Assembly: GCA_028275245.1 (NCBI GenBank)
Contig: JAPWVA010000012.1
Span: 1-12,429, forward strand
Length of the DNA stretch: 12,429 nucleotides
From: Actinomycetota bacterium
GTDB taxonomy: Bacteria > Actinomycetota > Geothermincolia > Geothermincolales > RBG-13-55-18
Direction of reading: 5' to 3'
A program made the translations under genes and the position numbers. The notes under the pieces are model-generated. The model searched no databases, was not told where the DNA came from, and saw only the letters and a program-made list of their open reading frames with translations. Positions within the stretch are counted from its first letter, which is position 1. The number at the start of each line of letters is the position of its first letter. Of this stretch, positions 1 to 5,983 are shown one piece after another.

Positions 1-445
1 GGTTCATCTTCTCCAGCCCTTTGAAGGTGGCCTTCACCACGTTTATGGGGTTGCGAGATCCGTAGGTCTTGGTGAGGACGTCCTGGATACCGGCCAGCTC
101 CATGACCGCCCGCACCGGGCCGCCGGCTATCACGCCGGTGCCCTCGCTGGCCGGTTTCAGGAGAACCCGGGAAGCCTCGAACTTCGCCTCCACCTGGTGA
201 GGGATGGTGGTGCCCTGGGTGGCCACCTTGATCAGGTTCCTCTTGGCCTTTTCCACCCCCTTTTGTATGGCCAGAGGTACCTCCCTGGCCTTGCCGTAAC
301 CGTAGCCGACCACCCCGGCCCTATCCCCCACTACCACAAGAGCAGTGAAGCTGAACCGGCGGCCTCCCTTGACCACCTTGGCCACCCGGTTGATGTGGAC
401 CACTCTCTCCTCGAGCTCAAGGGCTGACGAGTCGATCTTGGGCAT
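1..445 (-). CDS. rpsE: 30S ribosomal protein S5, N-terminal 148 codons (truncated by window edge)
   Basis: S5 sits on the back of the 30S subunit near the 5' end of the mRNA tunnel and affects decoding accuracy. The frame is open from the ATG at 445 to the left edge with no stop. It begins MPKIDSSALELEERVVHINR, followed by the S5 double-stranded-RNA-binding fold (GGRRFSFTALVVVGDRAG, then GYGYGKAREVPLAI, about residues 30-70) and the C-terminal domain signature with SEGTGVIAGGPVRAVMELAG and KTYGSRNP. S5 is usually about 165 residues, so only the last 20 or so are missing. A GGAGG about 9 bases upstream supports the start. It follows rplR after 48 bp, the usual spc order; rpmD and rplO would be expected next, beyond the edge. 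Nothing in the visible part looks unusual. Confidence 0.97.
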   Translation of the reverse strand, partial: MPKIDSSALELEERVVHINRVAKVVKGGRRFSFTALVVVGDRAGVVGYGYGKAREVPLAIQKGVEKAKRNLIKVATQGTTIPHQVEAKFEASRVLLKPASEGTGVIAGGPVRAVMELAGIQDVLTKTYGSRNPINVVKATFKGLEKMN

Positions 446-493
446 GGAATTCTACCTCCGCGATCGTCTTCTCTACCCGCGAAAACGCTTCCC

Positions 494-856
494 TCAGAAA
501 ACCAGTCCTCCCTCCCTGGCTCCCTCGGCCAGGGCCTTCACCCGGCCATGATACAGGTTTCCCCCCCGGTCGAAGACCACCTTCTCTATGCCCTTCTCTC
601 GGGCCCTCCTGGCCAGCAAAAGGCCCACCTCCCTGGCCACCTCGGTCTTGGTCTTGCCGGTGGTGTCCACCTCCTTCTCCATGGAGCAGGCGCTGGCCAG
701 GGTGTGCCCCACGGTGTCGTCTATGATCTGGGCGTAGATATGCCGGTTGCTGCGGAAAACGGAAAGGCGCGGCCTCTCCGGGGTCCCGAATATCTTCTTG
801 CGCACCCGCTTCTTGCGCCGCTGTTTCCTCAACCTCTTCTCCATGATCCGCTTCAT
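494..856 (-). CDS. rplR: 50S ribosomal protein L18
   Basis: L18 binds 5S rRNA together with L5 and helps form the central protuberance of the large subunit. The 120-residue product has the expected very basic N-terminus (KRLRKQRRKKRVRKK), then GTPERPRLSVFRSNRHIYAQ and the C-terminal IEKVVFDRGGNLYHGRVKALAEGAREGGL, all typical of bacterial L18. Length fits the family. The ATG at 856 has a GGAG about 10 bases upstream. A second in-frame ATG at 844 (MEKRLRKQ) is an alternative start and would give 116 residues, but has no clear Shine-Dalgarno site. It lies 41 bp after rplF and 48 bp before rpsE and is surely co-transcribed with both. Confidence 0.97.
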   Translation of the reverse strand: MKRIMEKRLRKQRRKKRVRKKIFGTPERPRLSVFRSNRHIYAQIIDDTVGHTLASACSMEKEVDTTGKTKTEVAREVGLLLARRAREKGIEKVVFDRGGNLYHGRVKALAEGAREGGLVF

Positions 857-897
857 CTGTTCATCACTCCGGCTGCGTCCCCATGCGGCGCCCGCCT

Positions 898-1446
898 TTA
901 ACCGGCGGCCTTACCGGCCTTGCGCCGCACCCGCTCTCCCGCGTACCTTATCCCCTTGCCTTTGTAGGGCTCGGGCTTGCGCAATGCGCGGATCTTGGCC
1001 GCCACCTGACCCACCTGCTGCTTGTCGATGCCCTTCACCCTTATGCGGGTGGGGGTGACGATCTCGAACTCTATGCCCTCGGGGCACTTGACCAACACAG
1101 GGTGGGAAAACCCCAGGGCCAGTTCTATGTCCTTGCCCTTGGCGGTGGCGCGGTAACCTACCCCATGGATCTCCAGCTCCTTCTGGAATCCCTGGGTCAC
1201 CCCCTCCACCATGTTGGCGATGAGGGTCCGGGTGAGGCCATGCAGCGACTTATGGAACTTGGATTCAGAAGGCCTCTCCACCACGATGGACCTCTGGCCC
1301 TCCAGCTCCACCTCTCGGATTATCATGTCGGGATGGAGCTCCTTCTCCAAGGCCCCCTTGGGGCCCTTCACCGAAACCCGGTTCCCCTCTATCTTCACCT
1401 CCACCCCCGCCGGCACGGGGACGGGCTTCTTCCCTATCCTGGACAA
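898..1446 (-). CDS. rplF: 50S ribosomal protein L6 (TTG start)
   Basis: L6 binds 23S rRNA near the factor-binding centre, close to the sarcin-ricin loop. I place the start at the TTG at 1446, giving 182 residues beginning (M)SRIGKKPVPVPAGVEV, which matches the almost invariant family N-terminus. The frame is open further upstream to a GTG at 1494, but that would add 16 residues with no family counterpart and overlap the end of rpsH by 7 bases. The C-terminal repeat contains the L6 signature region (GVGYRATAKGKDIELALGFSHPV) and the end has KPEPYKGKGIRYAGERVRRKAGK. Purine-rich AAGGAGG and GGAGG sites lie 11 and 5 bases before the TTG. It is one of three probable TTG starts in this cluster. Confidence 0.95.
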   Translation of the reverse strand: MSRIGKKPVPVPAGVEVKIEGNRVSVKGPKGALEKELHPDMIIREVELEGQRSIVVERPSESKFHKSLHGLTRTLIANMVEGVTQGFQKELEIHGVGYRATAKGKDIELALGFSHPVLVKCPEGIEFEIVTPTRIRVKGIDKQQVGQVAAKIRALRKPEPYKGKGIRYAGERVRRKAGKAAG

Positions 1447-1451
1447 CTGGT

Positions 1452-1464
1452 CCTCCGCCTCCTT
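1452..1464 (-). promoter_or_regulatory. Ribosome binding site deciding the TTG start of rplF
   Basis: On the minus strand this reads AAGGAGGCGGAGG and ends 5 bases before the TTG at 1446. It contains two overlapping Shine-Dalgarno-like cores, 11 and 5 bases from the start codon. Together with the family N-terminus SRIGKKP directly after the TTG, it argues against the upstream GTG at 1494. Confidence 0.75.
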
Positions 1465-1487
1465 CCGGTACGAACCTCCCGGGCGGG

Positions 1488-1886
1488 TCACCACACGTAG
1501 GCTATGACCTCGCCACCCACGTTGAGCTCCCTGGCCTCCTTATCGGTGATCACGCCCTTGGAGGTGGAAAGAATGGCTATGCCCATGCCTCCAAGTACCC
1601 GGGGAAGTTCCTTGCGCTTGGCATACTTGCGCACCCCAGGCTTGCTCACCCTCTTGATGCCATTGATGAAGGGCTCCCGGTTGGGCCCGTATCTCAGGCG
1701 GATCTTCAGGGTGTCGAAGCTCTCGCCCTTCACCACCTCGTATCCCTCGATGAAGCCCTCCCTCTCCAGGATCTCGGCGATGCGCAGCTTCATCTTGGAG
1801 AAGGGCATCTCCACCTCCTCGTGGCGGGCAGCGCAGGCATTGCGGATACGGGTGAGCATGTCCGCAATGGGATCGGTCATGGTCAT
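1488..1886 (-). CDS. rpsH: 30S ribosomal protein S8
   Basis: S8 is a primary 16S rRNA-binding protein that organises the central domain of the small subunit; in E. coli it also represses the spc operon. The 132-residue product starts MTMTDPIADMLTRIRNA, the standard bacterial N-terminus, and ends with the rRNA-contacting segment LGGMGIAILSTSKGVITDKEARELNVGGEVIAYVW, where STSKG and the GGEVIAYVW end are family hallmarks. Length is normal. The ATG at 1886 has AAGGAGG 10 bases upstream, just past the end of rpsN (15 bp gap). The two genes are probably translationally linked. I saw no obvious copy of the E. coli S8-repressor target in the cluster, but such RNA sites are hard to judge by eye. Confidence 0.98.
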   Translation of the reverse strand: MTMTDPIADMLTRIRNACAARHEEVEMPFSKMKLRIAEILEREGFIEGYEVVKGESFDTLKIRLRYGPNREPFINGIKRVSKPGVRKYAKRKELPRVLGGMGIAILSTSKGVITDKEARELNVGGEVIAYVW

Positions 1887-1901
1887 GTACGATCCGCCTC
1901 C

Positions 1902-2087
1902 TTACCAGCTAGCCTTGGTCAGCCCTGGGATCTCGCCCTCGTGGGCCAGCTCCCGCAGGCAGATGCGACAAAGTTGGAACTTGCGGAAATATCCACGGGG
2001 CCTCCCGCACCGCTTGCAGCGGTTGTAGGCCCTCACCTTGAACTTGGGAGGCCGCTTCTGCTTGGCGATGAGCGACTTCTTGGCCAT
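1902..2087 (-). CDS. rpsN: 30S ribosomal protein S14, zinc-binding type Z
   Basis: S14 is a small-subunit head protein next to S3 and S10. At 61 residues this is the short zinc form (also called rpsZ), not the roughly 100-residue cysteine-free form. Four cysteines at residues 24, 27, 40 and 43 form the CxxC-x12-CxxC zinc ribbon (CKRCG ... CRICLRELA), and the C-terminus GEIPGLTKASW is the family signature. The ATG at 2087 has an excellent GGAGGAGG site 4 bases upstream. It sits between rplE (13 bp gap) and rpsH (15 bp gap) as in Bacillus-type spc operons. The zinc form is common in Gram-positive bacteria, Actinobacteria and thermophiles. Whether the genome also holds a zinc-free paralogue for zinc starvation cannot be seen here. 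Confidence 0.98.
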   Translation of the reverse strand: MAKKSLIAKQKRPPKFKVRAYNRCKRCGRPRGYFRKFQLCRICLRELAHEGEIPGLTKASW

Positions 2088-2100
2088 AAAACCTCCTCCC

Positions 2101-2646
2101 TCAGCTCGATTTGAAAGGCATGCCGAAGAGCTTCAAAAGCTCCCGGCCCTCCTCGTCGGTCTCAGCGGTGGTGACTATGGTGATGTCCATGCCCTGGATG
2201 CGCTCCACCTCGTCGTAATCGATCTCGGGGAAGACCAGCTGCTCGTCCAAGCCCATGGTGAAGTTGCCCCGCCCATCGAAGGATTTGGGGTTGAGCCCTC
2301 GGAAATCCCTCACCCTGGGGATGGCCAGGGTTATGAGGCGATCCAGGAACTCGTACATGCGATCGCCCCGCAGGGTGACCTTGCACCCCACGCTCATGCC
2401 CGTCCTCAGCTTGAAACCGGCCACCGAGCGCTTCGCCCGGCAGAGCTTGGGTTTCTGGCCGGTGATAAGGGCCAGATCCTTCATGGCGGCGTCGATGGCC
2501 TTGGGGTCATGAGCTCCCTCGCCCACCCCCATGTTAACCACTATCTTCTCCAGCCTGGGCACCTGCATGTCGTTGCGGTAGCCGAACCGCTCCTTCATGG
2601 CGGGTATTATCTCTTTCCTGTACTTCTCCTTAAGCCTGGGAACCAT
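2101..2646 (-). CDS. rplE: 50S ribosomal protein L5
   Basis: L5 binds 5S rRNA and contacts the P-site tRNA and the small-subunit head through bridge B1b. I choose the ATG at 2646, giving 181 residues starting MVPRLKEKYRKEIIPAMKERFGY, which fits the family's 179-183. The frame extends upstream to a GTG at 2676, but the extra ten residues (MRGPEEEGRV) have no family counterpart. Hallmarks are VPRLEKIVVNMGVGEG, ITGQKPKLCRAKRSVAGFKLR, the P-site loop region GCKVTLRGDRMYEFLDRL, and the end GMDITIVTTAETDEEGRELLKLFGMPF. A GAAGAGGGAAGAG purine stretch precedes the ATG. The 56 bp between rplX and this start is one of the larger gaps in the spc part. Confidence 0.97.
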   Translation of the reverse strand: MVPRLKEKYRKEIIPAMKERFGYRNDMQVPRLEKIVVNMGVGEGAHDPKAIDAAMKDLALITGQKPKLCRAKRSVAGFKLRTGMSVGCKVTLRGDRMYEFLDRLITLAIPRVRDFRGLNPKSFDGRGNFTMGLDEQLVFPEIDYDEVERIQGMDITIVTTAETDEEGRELLKLFGMPFKSS

Positions 2647-2702
2647 GACTCTTCCCTCTTCTTCTGGTCCTCTCACCGATTCACCAAACCTTCAGGAAGG
2701 GC

Positions 2703-3035
2703 TCAATCGATATCCGCTCCGCACTTGCGGCAATACCGCCGCTTCACCCCCTCGCTGTCGAAGCGGTAGGCCACCCGGATAGCCCGCTCGCAGGAGGGGC
2801 ACACCAGGGCCACGTTGGAGGCGTGGATGGGCGCCTCCTTGGTGATGATCCCCCCTTGGGGGTTCTCCCGGGAGGGACGGGTATGCCTCTTCACCAGGTT
2901 GACACCCTCCACTATGACCCGGTTCTCCCGGGGGAAGCACTTGAGGATCTTCCCCTGCTTCCCCTTGTACTTCCCGGTCAGGACCTGTACCCGGTCTCCC
3001 CTCTTTATCTTCAGCTTGCTGGCCAAGTCTTCCAC
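2703..3035 (-). CDS. rplX: 50S ribosomal protein L24 with C-terminal zinc ribbon
   Basis: L24 starts large-subunit assembly by binding the 5' end of 23S rRNA and lies near the exit of the peptide tunnel. The 110-residue product opens with a KOW motif (KIKRGDRVQVLTGKYKGKQGKILKCFP, about residues 9-35), followed by VEGVNLVKRHTRP and GGIITKEAPIHASNVALV. The C-terminus has four cysteines at 79, 82, 102 and 105 in CPSC and CRKC, a probable zinc ribbon that many L24 proteins lack. The start is uncertain: GTG at 3035 is given, but the TTG at 3026 (three codons later) has better spacing from the AAGGGG purine run. Both begin before the KOW motif. The gap to rplN is 10 bp. Confidence 0.95.
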   Translation of the reverse strand: MEDLASKLKIKRGDRVQVLTGKYKGKQGKILKCFPRENRVIVEGVNLVKRHTRPSRENPQGGIITKEAPIHASNVALVCPSCERAIRVAYRFDSEGVKRRYCRKCGADID

Positions 3036-3045
3036 CCCTTCCCGT

Positions 3046-3414
3046 TCAGAGGACCTCAGGGGCCAGGGAGACGATCTTCATGAACTTCTTCTCCCTGAGC
3101 TCTCGGGCCACGGGACCGAAGATCCTTGTCCCCTTGGGCTCCAGGTCATCCTTGATGATCACCACGGCGTTGTCATCGAAACGGATGTAGGAGCCATCCG
3201 GACGTCTCCGTTCTTTCTTGGTTCGCACCACCACTGCCTTAACCACGTCACCCTTCTTCACCGCTCCCGTGGGCGTGGCTGACTTGATGGTGCCCACCAC
3301 GACGTCGCCTACGTAGGCGTAGCGGCGGTGAGAGCCGCCCAGAACCCGGATGACCAGCATCTCCTTGGCCCCGGTGTTATCCGTCACCTTAACCCTCGAC
3401 TCCTGCTGTATCAT
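3046..3414 (-). CDS. rplN: 50S ribosomal protein L14
   Basis: L14 sits at the subunit interface and takes part in bridges B5 and B8; in many bacteria it is the target of the ribosome-silencing factor RsfS. The 122-residue product is a textbook match: MIQQESRVKVTDNTGAKEML at the start, VLGGSHRRYAYVGDVVVGTIKSATPTG, then DGSYIRFDDNAVVII with IFGPVARELREKKFMKIVSLAPEVL at the end. Length is exactly that of the family. The ATG at 3414 has GGGAGG ahead of it in the 30 bp gap after rpsQ. In E. coli, rplN opens the separate spc operon. Here the gap is too short for a clear promoter and I see none, so readthrough from the S10 genes is likely. Confidence 0.99.
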   Translation of the reverse strand: MIQQESRVKVTDNTGAKEMLVIRVLGGSHRRYAYVGDVVVGTIKSATPTGAVKKGDVVKAVVVRTKKERRRPDGSYIRFDDNAVVIIKDDLEPKGTRIFGPVARELREKKFMKIVSLAPEVL

Positions 3415-3444
3415 GGGCGTCCTCCCGCTGCGGCATCCAGTGGA

Positions 3445-3705
3445 CTATTCCACCCTCTCCAGGATCTCCACCACCCTCCATCTCTTCCGCCTGGAGAGTG
3501 GCCTGGTCTCCATGATCTTCACCACGTCGCCCACCTTGCACCGGTTCTCCTCGTCGTGGGCGGCGAACTTCTTGCTCTTGCTGACTATCTTCCCGTAAAG
3601 CGGGTGGGGCTGGCGGGTCTCCACCCGCACGATGACCGTCTTGTCCATCTTGTCGCTGACCACCGTGCCCACCCGCACCTTCCTGCGGTTTATCCTCTCG
3701 GCCAT
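3445..3705 (-). CDS. rpsQ: 30S ribosomal protein S17
   Basis: S17 is a primary 16S rRNA binder of the small-subunit body, with an OB-fold. The 86-residue product has the family pattern: MAERINRRKVRVGTVVSDKM, then KTVIVRVETRQPHPLYGKIVSKSKKF, AHDEENRCKVGDVVKIMETRPLSRRKRWRVVEIL. Length is normal for the shorter bacterial form. The ATG at 3705 lies only 3 bases after the rpmC stop, with AGGAAGAGG just inside the end of rpmC as its ribosome binding site, so the two are very likely translationally coupled. It is followed by rplN after 30 bp. Confidence 0.98.
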   Translation of the reverse strand: MAERINRRKVRVGTVVSDKMDKTVIVRVETRQPHPLYGKIVSKSKKFAAHDEENRCKVGDVVKIMETRPLSRRKRWRVVEILERVE

Positions 3706-3708
3706 GGC

Positions 3709-3951
3709 CTACCTCTTCCTCCTCTTTCTCCTCTGCGACGAAATCCCCGCCGCGCGCTGCTCCTCGAGCTCCTTCTCCCTGAGCACGGTGAAGATGCGAG
3801 CGATGTCCTTCTTGGCCTCCTTGATGCGGCTGGTGTTGTCCAGCTGTCCGGTGGCCAGCTGGAAGCGCAGGTTGAAAAGCTCCTCCTTGGCCTCCTTCAG
3901 CCTCTCCAGGAGCTCCTCGCGGGAACTCTGCCTCAGCTCTCTAGCCTTCAT
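3709..3951 (-). CDS. rpmC: 50S ribosomal protein L29
   Basis: L29 lies beside L23 at the peptide exit tunnel and forms part of the docking area for trigger factor and the signal recognition particle. The 80-residue product is a predicted two-helix hairpin: MKARELRQSSREELLERLKEAKEELFNLRFQLATGQLDNTSRIKEAKKDIARIFTVLREKE, with the family-typical LFNLRFQLATGQL and RIKEAKKDIARI. It ends in a basic tail (SSQRRKRRKR) that makes it longer than the common 60-70 residues. The ATG at 3951 is 3 bases after the rplP stop, and the stop is 3 bases before rpsQ, a tightly packed trio. The tail may contact rRNA; that is inference. Confidence 0.97.
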   Translation of the reverse strand: MKARELRQSSREELLERLKEAKEELFNLRFQLATGQLDNTSRIKEAKKDIARIFTVLREKELEEQRAAGISSQRRKRRKR

Positions 3952-3954
3952 GCG

Positions 3955-4377
3955 CTACTCACCACCGAAGGTCTCCCGCTTAACGAACCTGCACTTCATG
4001 GGCATCTTATGGGCGGCCCGGCGCATGGCCTCCCTGGCCACGTGCTCCGGGACGCCGGCCAGCTCGAACATCACCCTTCCAGGCTTGACCACCGCTACCC
4101 AGTGGTCCAAGTTGCCCTTGCCGCTCCCCATGCGGGTCTCCGCAGGCTTCTTGCTTACCGGCTTGTCAGGGAAGATGTTTATCCAGACCTTCCCGCTCCT
4201 CTTCACGTACCGAGTGATGGCCACCCTCGCAGCCTCGATCTGACGGGCGGTTACCCACGAAGGTTCCAGGGCCTGCAGGCCGTAATCGCCGAAATGGACC
4301 TGGGTCCCGCCCTTGGACCTTCCCTTCAACCTGCCCCGCTGTACCTTCCTGTGTCTTATCCTCCTCGGCATCAACAT
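3955..4377 (-). CDS. rplP: 50S ribosomal protein L16
   Basis: L16 helps shape the A site and is needed for late assembly of the peptidyl-transferase centre. I place the start at the ATG at 4377, giving 140 residues beginning MLMPRRIRHRKVQRGRLKGRSKGGT, in line with the family N-terminus and usual length (136-144). An in-frame ATG at 4395 would add MGGRPP, but a GGGAGGT lies inside that stretch 9 bases before 4377 and fits as the ribosome binding site of the internal ATG. Signatures are GDYGLQALEPSWVTARQIEAARVAI, KVWINIFPDKPVSKKPAETRMGSGKG and HWVAVVKPGRVMFELAGVPE. It follows rpsC by 42 bp and runs almost directly into rpmC. Confidence 0.97.
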   Translation of the reverse strand: MLMPRRIRHRKVQRGRLKGRSKGGTQVHFGDYGLQALEPSWVTARQIEAARVAITRYVKRSGKVWINIFPDKPVSKKPAETRMGSGKGNLDHWVAVVKPGRVMFELAGVPEHVAREAMRRAAHKMPMKCRFVKRETFGGE

Positions 4378-4386
4378 CGGTGGTCG

Positions 4387-4393
4387 ACCTCCC
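4387..4393 (-). promoter_or_regulatory. Ribosome binding site deciding the rplP start
   Basis: On the minus strand this reads GGGAGGT and ends 9 bases before the ATG at 4377. It overlaps the alternative upstream ATG at 4395, which it therefore cannot serve. This supports the shorter L16, whose N-terminus matches the family. Confidence 0.7.
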
Positions 4394-4419
4394 ATCCGGC
4401 GCCCAGCCCTCGGGCCGCG

Positions 4420-5217
4420 CTACCGGGACCTCTCGAAATCCTCCTCTATATCCTCGATCTCGTCTTCCTCATAATCGGCCGGGGCCTCCTCCGGGAGCTC
4501 CCCCAGCGCCTCTTCCTCCGGTGCCCCCGGGACGGCTGCCCTCGCCTGGGGCTTACCTTCGACCTCCAGCCTTTCTCTCGCCTTCCGGTCAGGCTCGGAG
4601 ATGAGGCCCTTGAATATCCAGACCTTCACGCCGATGACCCCGAAGGTGGTCCTGGCCACGGCGAACCCGTAATCGATGTCCGCCCTCAGGGTCCCTAGGG
4701 GCACCCGGCCCTCCCGGTACCACTCGGTGCGTGCCATCTCGGCCCCGCCCAGGCGGCCGGCGCAGGAGACCTTTATCCCCTTGGCCCCCGCCCGCATGGC
4801 GTTCTGAACCGCCTTCTTCATGGCCCGGCGGAAGGAAACCCTGGCCTCCAGTTGCTCGGCGATGCTCTGGGCCACCAGGGTGGCGTCCAGCTCGGGGTAG
4901 TTCACCTCCTGGATGTTAACGTAGACCTCCTTGCCGGTCATGCGGGTAAGCTCCCGCTTGATCCGGTCCACCTCCGCTCCCCGGCGCCCGATGACGATGC
5001 CGGGACGGGCGGTGTGGATGTCCACCCTCACCCTCTTGGGGGTGCGCTCGATCTCCACCCGGGATACCGCCGCCCTTCGTAGGTAGCCCTTGAGGAACTT
5101 GCGAATGGCTATATCCTCCTGCAGGAGGTCGCCGTAATCCTTGGTGGCGAACCAGCGGGACTTCCAGTCGTAGATTATCCCCAGCCTGAAACCGTAAGGA
5201 TGGACCTTCTGACCCAC
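4420..5217 (-). CDS. rpsC: 30S ribosomal protein S3 with long acidic C-terminal tail
   Basis: S3 lies at the mRNA entry channel of the small-subunit head and, with S4 and S5, contributes mRNA helicase activity. The GTG start at 5217 gives 265 residues beginning MGQKVHPYGFRLGIIYDWKS. The KH type-II RNA-binding domain carries its GxxG loop as GRRG at residues 77-80 (RPGIVIGRRGAEVDRIKREL). The C-terminal domain has GIKVSCAGRLGGAEMARTEWYREGRVPLGTLRADIDYG and GVIGVKVWIFKG, both diagnostic. After about residue 210 comes an extension. Its last 33 residues (233-265) contain 17 Asp or Glu and no predicted fold, so it is longer than the 210-235 residue core family; actinobacterial S3 proteins also carry C-terminal extensions. 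It starts 7 bases after the rplV stop. Confidence 0.97.
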   Translation of the reverse strand: MGQKVHPYGFRLGIIYDWKSRWFATKDYGDLLQEDIAIRKFLKGYLRRAAVSRVEIERTPKRVRVDIHTARPGIVIGRRGAEVDRIKRELTRMTGKEVYVNIQEVNYPELDATLVAQSIAEQLEARVSFRRAMKKAVQNAMRAGAKGIKVSCAGRLGGAEMARTEWYREGRVPLGTLRADIDYGFAVARTTFGVIGVKVWIFKGLISEPDRKARERLEVEGKPQARAAVPGAPEEEALGELPEEAPADYEEDEIEDIEEDFERSR

Positions 5218-5224
5218 GCCTTGC

Positions 5225-5641
5225 TCATCCTTTCTTCCGCCTTACCGCACGGCGCCGCCCGGCAGGCGCCTTCCCGGTCTCCTCCTTCTCAGTGAGGACC
5301 ACCGTGATGTGGCTGGTCCTCTTACGGATCCTGGTGGCCCGACCCAGCGCCCGGGGCCTCCACCGCTTGAGGGTAGGGCCCTCGTCCACGTAGCAGTTGG
5401 CCACCACCAGGTTCTCCGCCCTCAGGCCGTTATTGTTCTCCGCGTTGGCCACGGCGGATTCCAGCACCTTGCGGATGATCCTGGCCGCGTGCTTGGGGGT
5501 GAAGGAGACGATGAAGCGGGCCTCCTCCACGTCTTTCCCCTTTAGGAGCCGGGCCACTTGCCTGGCCTTATAGGGGGATATGCGCACGTAACGGGCCACC
5601 GCCCGAACCTGCACCTTCTCCTCCGTAACCTTCTCGGTCAT
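5225..5641 (-). CDS. rplV: 50S ribosomal protein L22
   Basis: L22 binds several 23S rRNA domains, and its long beta-hairpin lines the peptide tunnel, where changes in other bacteria cause macrolide resistance. The 138-residue product has the L22 pattern VRAVARYVRISPYKARQVARLLKGKDVEEA, then AVANAENNNGLRAENLVVANCYVDEGP and the tunnel hairpin at about residues 87-110 (LKRWRPRALGRATRIRKRTSHITVVL). The hairpin looks full length. It is longer than the usual 110-115 residues because of about 8 extra N-terminal residues (MTEKVTEE) and a basic C-terminal tail (APAGRRRAVRRKKG). The ATG at 5641 follows rpsS by 40 bp, with GGAGGGG upstream; it is 7 bases from rpsC, suggesting coupling. Confidence 0.98.
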   Translation of the reverse strand: MTEKVTEEKVQVRAVARYVRISPYKARQVARLLKGKDVEEARFIVSFTPKHAARIIRKVLESAVANAENNNGLRAENLVVANCYVDEGPTLKRWRPRALGRATRIRKRTSHITVVLTEKEETGKAPAGRRRAVRRKKG

Positions 5642-5681
5642 AGTTTTATCCCGTCCCCTCCTCGTCTAAGGCCGGTGGGCA

Positions 5682-5966
5682 TCACTTGTGCCTGGTGGGT
5701 CGCTCGTGGGCGAAACCATGCTTGGTCCGCCGGCGGGTAGGGGCGAACTCCCCCAGTTTATGACCCACCATGTTCTCCGTGATGTAGATGGGCACGTGTC
5801 TCTTCCCGTCGTGCACGGCGATGGTGTGGCCCACCATTTCGGGGAATATGGTGGACCGGCGAGACCAGGTCTTGATGACCCGCTTCTCGTTCTTCTCGTT
5901 CATCTCCTGGATCTTGAAGTAAAGCTTCTCGTCGACGTACGGACCTTTCTTCAGAGACCTGCCCAA
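5682..5966 (-). CDS. rpsS: 30S ribosomal protein S19 (TTG start)
   Basis: S19 forms a complex with S13 in the small-subunit head and contacts the central protuberance and A-site tRNA. The 94-residue product begins (M)GRSLKKGPYVDEKLYFKIQEMN, ideal for the family. The initiator is the TTG at 5966; there is no ATG or GTG at that point, and a GGGGAGGT site sits about 4 bases upstream. The rest is canonical: VIKTWSRRSTIFPEMVGHTIAVHDGKRHVPIYITENMVGHKLGEFAPTRRRTKHG. Length is normal. It follows rplB by 17 bp and precedes rplV by 40 bp. Confidence 0.97.
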   Translation of the reverse strand: MGRSLKKGPYVDEKLYFKIQEMNEKNEKRVIKTWSRRSTIFPEMVGHTIAVHDGKRHVPIYITENMVGHKLGEFAPTRRRTKHGFAHERPTRHK

Positions 5967-5983
5967 AGCTACCTCCCCGCCTT

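Noticed and set aside
2647..2702. Possible S8 repressor target in the rplX-rplE gap, as in the E. coli spc operon
   Set aside because: I could not find the helix with internal bulge that mimics the 16S rRNA S8 site. There is only a small CCTTC/GAAGG repeat, too little to claim a regulatory element.
3415..3444. Separate promoter for the spc genes before rplN
   Set aside because: The 30-bp gap is GC-rich and holds mainly the rplN ribosome binding site; no -10/-35 pair could be placed, so the spc genes are treated as part of the same transcript.
3328..4698. Long plus-strand open frame (456 codons) across rplN-rpsC
   Set aside because: It lies wholly opposite a run of certain ribosomal protein genes, has no recognisable domain, is rich in Leu/Pro/His/Gly as expected from the complement of GC-biased codons, and has no convincing ribosome binding site. 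It is an antisense shadow.
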